The position numbers and the translations under genes are program-made. Under the pieces are notes generated by a model, which saw nothing but the letters and a program-made list of their open reading frames with translations, searched no databases and was not told the origin of the DNA. 64,000 nucleotides of DNA. It comes from Pseudomonas linyingensis. GTDB lineage: Bacteria > Pseudomonadota > Gammaproteobacteria > Pseudomonadales > Pseudomonadaceae. Shown here piece by piece: positions 58,311-64,000 of the stretch. The DNA is taken from positions 156,537 to 220,536 of the forward strand of contig NZ_FNZE01000009.1 of the NCBI RefSeq assembly GCF_900109175.1, written 5' to 3'. Each line of letters starts with the position of its first letter. Position 1 is the first letter of the stretch.

Positions 58311-60851
58311 CTAGAGATTTGTGACAGCGCCTTCCGGGCATGATGGCCGCTGCAGGGCTGACCGGGGCAGCCCCTCATTAATGAGATCGAAGAAGGCATC
58401 CGCCGATACTGCAGGGCTGAAAAAATATCCCTGCCCTTGGTCGCAGCCACTGCTGCGCAGAAACTCGAGCTGTTCTGCCGTTTCGATACCTTCGGCTACA
58501 ACCCTCAGGCCTATATTGTGTGCCAGAGTGATGATCGCCTGTGTCAGGGTTCGGGCATTCGGTCGCTTGTCGAGATCGCTGGTGAAGGACCTATCGAGCT
58601 TGAGGTTGTCGAATGGCAGTCGCATAAGGTAGCCAAGCGAGGAGTAGCCTGTACCGAAGTCGTCCAGGGAGAGGCCGACGCCAATTTTCCTGATTCCAGA
58701 AAGAATCTCTACAACCTCTTCAAGGTCATGGGCCAGTACGCTCTCGGTCAGTTCAATGTCCAGATATTGACCACTTAGGCCGGTATTTTCCAATATGCGG
58801 CCGATCATTGCGGAGAGGTCGCCGCCACGTAACTGTCTTGCCGACAGATTCACGGATATCGTGAGCTCGGAAAGCCCTGCCCTGTGCCAGGTCGCGTTTT
58901 GCGCACAGGCGGTGTGTATGACCCACTCTCCTATCTGGTTTATCAGCCCGGTCTCCTCCGCCAGCGGAATGAATTCGGCCGGAGAAATATTTCCAAGCCG
59001 GGGATGCTGCCAGCGCAGCAAGGCCTCTGCTCCTACGATACGCCCGCTTTCCAGCTCCAATTGGGGCTGGTACACCAACGTCATCTCTTTGTGATTGAGC
59101 GCATGATGCAATTCGTCTAGCAGTTCCATGTGGCGCCGGTTTTTACTGTCCATGTCTGCAGAGTAGTATTTGTATGCATTACCCTCTTCGCGTTTGGCTT
59201 GGTACATCGCTAGGTCGGCGCTTTTGAGAAGATCCTGTCCCTGGCCATCCTGCGGGTACAGGCTGATACCTATGCTGGCCCCGACGTGAACCTCTCTGGT
59301 TTCGATGTTCACGACCGTGGTCAGTGCCCGGATAATTCTCTGTGCGACGTGGGCAGCCTCCTCGGGCGTGGCCAAGTCCGAAAGAAGCACGACGAACTCG
59401 TCTCCGCCAAGTCGCGCGACCGTATCGGTTCCCCTGATGAGTTTCTGCAGCCGCCTGCCCACAGCTCGTAGCAGTTCATCTCCGGCGTGATGTCCCAGGC
59501 TGTCATTTATGACCTTGAATTTGTTGAGATCAAGCAAGAGTACTGCCGCCATCGCTCCCGTACGTTGGGTCCTGATAGTTGCCAGGTCGAGTCGCTCGAG
59601 AAACAGCTTGCGGTTGGCAAGTCCGGTAAGTTCGTCGTGCGTCGCTTGGTATTGCAGGCGTTCTATATATTCAAGCTGCTGTTGGCGTTGCTTGTCGTGA
59701 CGTTCGGTTACGTCCAGCATGACGCCTATCACCGCGGGGCAGCCATTGATCGCCATGGCAGATCCGTAGATTTCCAGGTTCACGAGGGCACCATTCGATT
59801 TTCTCCCGCGCACCTCGTAAATGGCAGTACTCGCTTCGCCGCTCAAGCGTTTGCTTATCTGTTCCTGTGCAATTTCGAGATCTTCTTCGTTGATCAGGTC
59901 AAGCAGGTTAATTGACTCAGTGAATCGCTCGCGATTGTATCCGAACATTTCCGCCATGCGTTGGTTGGCGAATAAGAACCTGCCGTTCTGAGCGATATAA
60001 ACGCCAGCGATCGAGTTCTCGGCAAGCCCTTTGAACATGCTGGAGGAGTGCTGCAGTGCAGTATTGTCGAGCTGGTTCTGGTGCATCAGGTCGGCAATCG
60101 TCTGCGACGCGAAATTGAAGGCGGAGGCGAGCTCGCTAATCTCGTCGCCCGATCTCACCCGCATCCGGGTGGAATAATTCCCATGCGCCAACTCCCGATG
60201 GCGACGTGTCAGCTCATGCAAGGGCTCGAGGACGCGCCAGCGAACGAACCAGACCAGCAGCAAGAAAATTACCAGCTCGGAAATGAACAGAGAAATCACC
60301 TGCTTCTGGATACTGGCATTGGTCCGCTGTGCCTCCAAGGTGATGGCCGACACTAGCGTCTCTGCACTAGCCAGCAATAGGTCAGTTTTTGAAGATATCC
60401 TTTCGATCGGCATCGCGGCTGCCATGCCTTGCGTATTTTCGAGTGCAGGGCTGTTGCGGTATTTCTGCCAGTCGTTGTGCAGCGCAAAGACCAGCGGTTG
60501 CATTGCCGGCGGTAGTCGCTGAATGCTGAGCCCCAGAGCATCGCCACCGTACTTGAGCACGTTGAGAGCGCTCTCGTAAGCGGCTTGAGCCGACGTGAGA
60601 CTGTCGCTGCTCCGCACCTGATACCATGAAGCCAGTTCCTCGAAGGCGATTTTCTGGCTCAGCATGCGCAGCTTGCCCGCAAGGTTGACGACTTCCGCCA
60701 CGCCCGAGAGGCGGGCGAGAAAGTTATGTACTATCACGACGTTGCCGGCGGCCATCATGGCCAGAACGATCAAAATGATGGCGAATTTCCACTGGAGGCT
60801 GAATCTCTGGGGATTCGAGCGTATGCAAAGCGGCGAATGGTAAATACTCAT
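58311..60851 (-). CDS. Membrane GGDEF-EAL protein with type IV-pili-MCP-like sensor
   Basis: An 846-residue c-di-GMP enzyme. Two membrane helices flank a periplasmic PilJ-type four-helix sensor (VVNLAGKLRMLSQKIAFEELA), followed by HAMP, PAS, GGDEF (VARLGGDEFVVLLSDL near residue 480) and EAL (VGAEALLRWQHPRLG near 609, LDDFGTGYSSL, VVAEGIETAEQ). Both catalytic signatures are intact, so it may make and degrade c-di-GMP. The ATG at 60851 avoids a short non-hydrophobic extension. Confidence 0.88.
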   Translation of the reverse strand: MSIYHSPLCIRSNPQRFSLQWKFAIILIVLAMMAAGNVVIVHNFLARLSGVAEVVNLAGKLRMLSQKIAFEELASWYQVRSSDSLTSAQAAYESALNVLKYGGDALGLSIQRLPPAMQPLVFALHNDWQKYRNSPALENTQGMAAAMPIERISSKTDLLLASAETLVSAITLEAQRTNASIQKQVISLFISELVIFLLLVWFVRWRVLEPLHELTRRHRELAHGNYSTRMRVRSGDEISELASAFNFASQTIADLMHQNQLDNTALQHSSSMFKGLAENSIAGVYIAQNGRFLFANQRMAEMFGYNRERFTESINLLDLINEEDLEIAQEQISKRLSGEASTAIYEVRGRKSNGALVNLEIYGSAMAINGCPAVIGVMLDVTERHDKQRQQQLEYIERLQYQATHDELTGLANRKLFLERLDLATIRTQRTGAMAAVLLLDLNKFKVINDSLGHHAGDELLRAVGRRLQKLIRGTDTVARLGGDEFVVLLSDLATPEEAAHVAQRIIRALTTVVNIETREVHVGASIGISLYPQDGQGQDLLKSADLAMYQAKREEGNAYKYYSADMDSKNRRHMELLDELHHALNHKEMTLVYQPQLELESGRIVGAEALLRWQHPRLGNISPAEFIPLAEETGLINQIGEWVIHTACAQNATWHRAGLSELTISVNLSARQLRGGDLSAMIGRILENTGLSGQYLDIELTESVLAHDLEEVVEILSGIRKIGVGLSLDDFGTGYSSLGYLMRLPFDNLKLDRSFTSDLDKRPNARTLTQAIITLAHNIGLRVVAEGIETAEQLEFLRSSGCDQGQGYFFSPAVSADAFFDLINEGLPRSALQRPSCPEGAVTNL

Positions 60852-61393
60852 GCATGCGGACCTCTGGGCCGGTGAACATCGAGGATGAACAATCATTCAG
60901 GGGTGGCGATGCTCACTTTTGAGACATGGCTGACCCGGGTGCAGCTTCCATGTGCAGTAATGGTGCGTCGAGTGGCCAACTCCCTCATGGTCTGCCCAAC
61001 CAGTTTGGGTGCTTTAGGTACCCACCATGGTGTGGGCATTGCTCCCCATGGTTTTGTTATGAGTCGTCTGGTGACCTCGCTCATCCAAACTCGACACAAT
61101 CAACGAATCGCGCAGCTCACGGGAAGTAGGGGCTATGCGCATTCTGGCCCCCAAAAACCAAAAGGCGTCCGCACCGCCGCCGCCAGCAAGGAGCAGGGGC
61201 AGTAGTGGAGACGCCTTTGTCGAGGGAAGCATGGCCCGCCATTGGACCTTGGATTGCAATAAGCAAAGACTATGCCATTGCGGTATTCGAACGGGTCTTC
61301 TCCTCAGAGGGTGAAGGCATCGTAAGCGCCGAGACTCCCCAAAGGACAAGCGGTGCAGCGCCAGTGCTTGTGTGTCTCGAATGGATCAGCAGT
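60852..61393. other. Gene-free stretch
   Basis: No supported gene; it contains the promoter region of the GGDEF-EAL gene (minus strand). An open plus-strand frame here has no recognisable features. Confidence 0.45.
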
Positions 61394-62551
61394 TCATAGC
61401 AAGCGCGTGATCTTGGCCAGCAGCGTGGCGCGGTCGAAGGGCTTGGCGATGAAGTCGTTGGCTCCGCTCTTGAGGCTTTCCACCACGACCGCACCCTCGC
61501 TCTTGCCGGTCAGCATGATGAACGGGGTCTTTTCAAGGGACGGCATCAGGCGGAAGCGCCGCAGGGCTTCCAGCCCATTCACGCCCGGCATCACGATATC
61601 CAGCAGTACCAGGTCGGGTGCGTTGTTGCGCAGCATGCGCAGCGCCTCGGTGGCGTCCCTGGCGATGCTTAGATCGTAATCCCGGGCATCCAACTGATGC
61701 GCAACGATCTTGTGCACGAACTCGTCGTCGTCGACCAGCAGGATGCGCGGACGCATCTCCCCGGCCAGTGCGCCGAGGGCGCGCACCGACTCGATGTGCG
61801 GGCTGTAGTCGTGCTGCAGTTGCGCCGCCCACTGGTGTACCGGCTGCATGGCGGTGCTCACGTTCTGGAAGGGTTGGTGCAGTGCGGCCTGCTTGAGACG
61901 CACGATCTCTTCCTGCAGATGGCGCAGGGCCTGGGGGGCGTTGTGGGCATAACTGCCGGCGCGGTGGTGCAGATGGTCGAAGGCGCTGCCGATGTCCTGC
62001 TCGGCCTTGTTCACCGCACGATCCACCGTGGCGAGGCGCAGGCTGCCTTCGGCCACGTGCTGCTTGAGCAGTTCCTCGAGCTCGGCGATGCGTCGTGCCT
62101 GTTGGGCGAATTCGCCGAGGGCTGGCGCGGTGCGCTTGAGTGCGCGCTGCTCGCGCAGGGCGTTGTGCACCGACATGCGCAGGCGCGGCGCGTCATGGGT
62201 CATCGGCCAGAACATGATGTAGTCGTCGAAGACCTCGCGCCGGCAAAGCGCATAGGCATCATGCACACCCTGCTTGCTGCATAGCACCACTGTACGATGC
62301 GGTTGCAGGTGGATCTTCGCGCTCTGTCGATACAGCTCCAGGTAGAACTGTTCGGAGCGTTTCAGGCTTTTGAAGGCCAACACCAGCACGCCCGGAAGGT
62401 GCTCGTCGAAGGCGGCGATCCGGGAGTCCTCGTCGAGGGCCATGATCAGGTGCTCGAACTCGAGCTGCAGCTGGTTGTGGATGATAGTCGCGTCGGCCTT
62501 GTCGTCGGTGGCGACCATGATGGTGACGGGGAGCTTCTTGTCGGTGGTCAT
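61394..62551 (-). CDS. Two-domain response regulator with coiled-coil linker
   Basis: A 385-residue protein. A degenerate receiver-like N-terminal domain (TIMVATDDKADATIIHNQLQLEF, no clear phospho-Asp) is joined by a coiled-coil region (ARRIAELEELLKQHVAEGSLRLATVDRAVNKAEQDIG) to a canonical C-terminal receiver (RILLVDDDEFVHKIV, PDLVLLDIVMPGVNG with Asp near 318, FIMLTGKSEG, DFIAKPFD). It has no DNA-binding or enzymatic output domain, so it probably works by protein contact downstream of the neighbouring hybrid kinases. Confidence 0.85.
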   Translation of the reverse strand: MTTDKKLPVTIMVATDDKADATIIHNQLQLEFEHLIMALDEDSRIAAFDEHLPGVLVLAFKSLKRSEQFYLELYRQSAKIHLQPHRTVVLCSKQGVHDAYALCRREVFDDYIMFWPMTHDAPRLRMSVHNALREQRALKRTAPALGEFAQQARRIAELEELLKQHVAEGSLRLATVDRAVNKAEQDIGSAFDHLHHRAGSYAHNAPQALRHLQEEIVRLKQAALHQPFQNVSTAMQPVHQWAAQLQHDYSPHIESVRALGALAGEMRPRILLVDDDEFVHKIVAHQLDARDYDLSIARDATEALRMLRNNAPDLVLLDIVMPGVNGLEALRRFRLMPSLEKTPFIMLTGKSEGAVVVESLKSGANDFIAKPFDRATLLAKITRLL

Positions 62552-62638
62552 GTTCCGGGCACTCCACGGAAATTCAGTGGGGCGGTCGGCGAACGCGGGA
62601 GGCCCGCGCCCGGCGATCCGCCGAAAGGTGGTTGGCGG

Positions 62639-64000
62639 TCATGCCAGCATGCCGTCGATACACTGCTCGACCGCCTGCAGTTCGCGTTCCAGCTGGTCGA
62701 ACAGTGGTTGCAGCAGGGCGGTGTCGCGGGGCTGGTCGCCGGATCCCTCCAGGCGGGCGCACAGCTCGCCCATGGACATGGCTCCGACGGCGCGCGAGTT
62801 GGACTTGAGGGAATGGGCGAGGCTAACCACGCTCGCGCAATCCTCGGCGTGCAGTGCCGTGCGCAGTTGTGCGACTGCCCGGTTGGCGGTGTTGCGAAAT
62901 TCGCCGAGAAAGTCGGCGAGCACCGCCGGCTCGTCGCCGACCACGGTCTTGAGCACTTCGATATCGACCGCTGTCTTGCTGGCGGCAGTGGGGGCGGCTG
63001 GCTCGTGCGAGGTGGGCTTTGGGCTCAGCCATTTCTCCAGCATGGCCTGCAGATCGTCGAGCCGGGCCGGCTTGCACAGGTAGTCATCCATGCCGGCTTC
63101 CAGGCAGCGCTGGTTTATGCCTTTCTGCGAATTAGCGGTGAGCGCCACTATGGGCAGGTGCCGGCTGCCGTTCTCGGCGGCGCGGATCGCGGCGGCCAAC
63201 TGGTAGCCGTCCATTTCCGGCATGTGCAGGTCGGTCAGCAGCAACGCATAGCCACCCTTGCGCCATAGTTCCAGCGCTTCCAGGCCGTTGGTCGAGACAT
63301 CCGCAGTCAGTCCGAGCAGGGCCAGTTGGTGCAGCAGCACCTTCTGATTGGTTGGGTTGTCCTCTGCCACCAAGATCAGTTGCCCCCGCCGCTGCGCCAC
63401 TTCCGACGACGGCGGGCTGGTCTTGCGCATGCGTGCGGTTCCCTTGCCGGTGTTGCCGGAGACGCTCTGGCCCAGGGCCAAGCGCGCGGTTTCGATCAGG
63501 GTGCGCCGACTCAGGACGTTGCCGTCGATGCGCACCAGATGACGAGTTTCCACCCGCGGGCGTCGACGTGCGCCGCGGCCGATGCACAGGAAGCGCAGCT
63601 CGGGGAGGCGCCAGGCTCGGGCGGCCTCGCGCAGCTGCGTGGAGTCCAGCTTGCTCCGGCCCTCATCCACGAGGCACAGCTGTGGCCGTTCGGTGAGTCG
63701 GGCTGTCAGGGGGGCATGGAGATCGGCAAGCGTAACGATGCTGGCGCCGGCGTCGATCAGGTACTGAGTGAGATCGGCAAGCAACCCGGTCTGCGCGCCA
63801 ACCACCAGGCAGCAGACCTCGGCCAGCGCCGCTGGCGTGGCCGGAGGGGCGCCGTGTACGCGCTGCAGCGGCAGCTGGACGCGGAACAGCGCACCGGCGC
63901 CCGGTTGGCTTTCCACCTCGATGCGGCCGTCCATGAGCTGGATCAACTGCTGGCAGATGGCCAGGCCCAGGCCTGTGCCGCCGAAATGGCGGGTGGTCGA
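62639..64000 (-). CDS. Hybrid sensor histidine kinase, C-terminal part
   Basis: The gene continues past the window edge. The visible part starts in the HATPase G-boxes (TTRHFGGTGLGLAICQQLIQLMDG), followed by an inactive-looking receiver-like segment (CCLVVGAQTGLLADL), a canonical receiver (LILVAEDNPTNQKVLLHQLALLG, ALLLTDLHMPEMDGYQLA) and a C-terminal Hpt domain (VVSLAHSLKSNSRAVGAMSM). It is encoded just upstream of the two-domain response regulator on the same strand, about 90 bases apart, and probably feeds it. Confidence 0.88.
   Translation of the reverse strand, partial: STTRHFGGTGLGLAICQQLIQLMDGRIEVESQPGAGALFRVQLPLQRVHGAPPATPAALAEVCCLVVGAQTGLLADLTQYLIDAGASIVTLADLHAPLTARLTERPQLCLVDEGRSKLDSTQLREAARAWRLPELRFLCIGRGARRRPRVETRHLVRIDGNVLSRRTLIETARLALGQSVSGNTGKGTARMRKTSPPSSEVAQRRGQLILVAEDNPTNQKVLLHQLALLGLTADVSTNGLEALELWRKGGYALLLTDLHMPEMDGYQLAAAIRAAENGSRHLPIVALTANSQKGINQRCLEAGMDDYLCKPARLDDLQAMLEKWLSPKPTSHEPAAPTAASKTAVDIEVLKTVVGDEPAVLADFLGEFRNTANRAVAQLRTALHAEDCASVVSLAHSLKSNSRAVGAMSMGELCARLEGSGDQPRDTALLQPLFDQLERELQAVEQCIDGMLA

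Overview
The window comes from a high-GC gammaproteobacterium, almost certainly a Pseudomonas or close relative. The signs are a complete short-chain polyhydroxybutyrate (PHB) locus with a PhaR-type regulator, an MvaT-family nucleoid protein, a PA2779-like protein, and large MASE1/CHASE hybrid kinases and GGDEF-EAL proteins. No rRNA, tRNA or CRISPR array was recognised.

Layout. 1-11.9 kb looks like chromosomal backbone: the end of a hydrogenase/sulfur-reductase-like module, a CBS protein, an alpha/beta hydrolase, a fumarylacetoacetase-family enzyme, then the PHB locus. That locus holds two tandem class I synthases, a thiolase and an acetoacetyl-CoA reductase on the minus strand, with a phasin and the repressor phaR beside them. 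Strong hairpins separate several of these genes. 53.9-64 kb is again backbone-like, with a hybrid sensor kinase, a GGDEF-EAL protein, a two-domain response regulator and part of a second kinase.

Between them (about 11.9-53.8 kb) lies a mosaic island. It begins with an AT-rich Tn7-like transposition operon (TnsA-like, TnsB, TnsC, TniQ) facing a protein related to tyrosine recombinases but without the catalytic residues. The nearest visible relative of that protein is the intact TnpS recombinase encoded next to it. TnpS and TnpT are divergent around a 9-7-9 dyad that looks like a recombination core site. Next come a three-gene operon matching the Shango anti-phage system, an MvaT paralogue, MITE-like elements, fragments of toxin-antitoxin-type genes, an AAA ATPase, an XRE regulator with a perfect palindrome, an Hfq-like protein, and remnants of an integrase, umuC, IS3 and IS1182.

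The second half of the island (38.5-53.8 kb) carries stress and metal cargo: an ArsR-rhodanese/DsrE/metallo-beta-lactamase/MFS sulfur-type cluster, a HupE/UreJ membrane cluster, a DmeR-DmeF-like cobalt/nickel efflux operon with YnfA, NrtS, a patatin, a DUF547 protein, and a mer regulator/transport set without merA. Decayed resolvases, a glycosyltransferase pseudogene and a second IS1182 pseudogene mark the seams.

The most interesting part is the Tn7-like operon with its TnpS-related inactive recombinase beside an intact TnpS/TnpT module. The Hfq-like gene behind a palindromic operator and the tandem PHB synthases come next.
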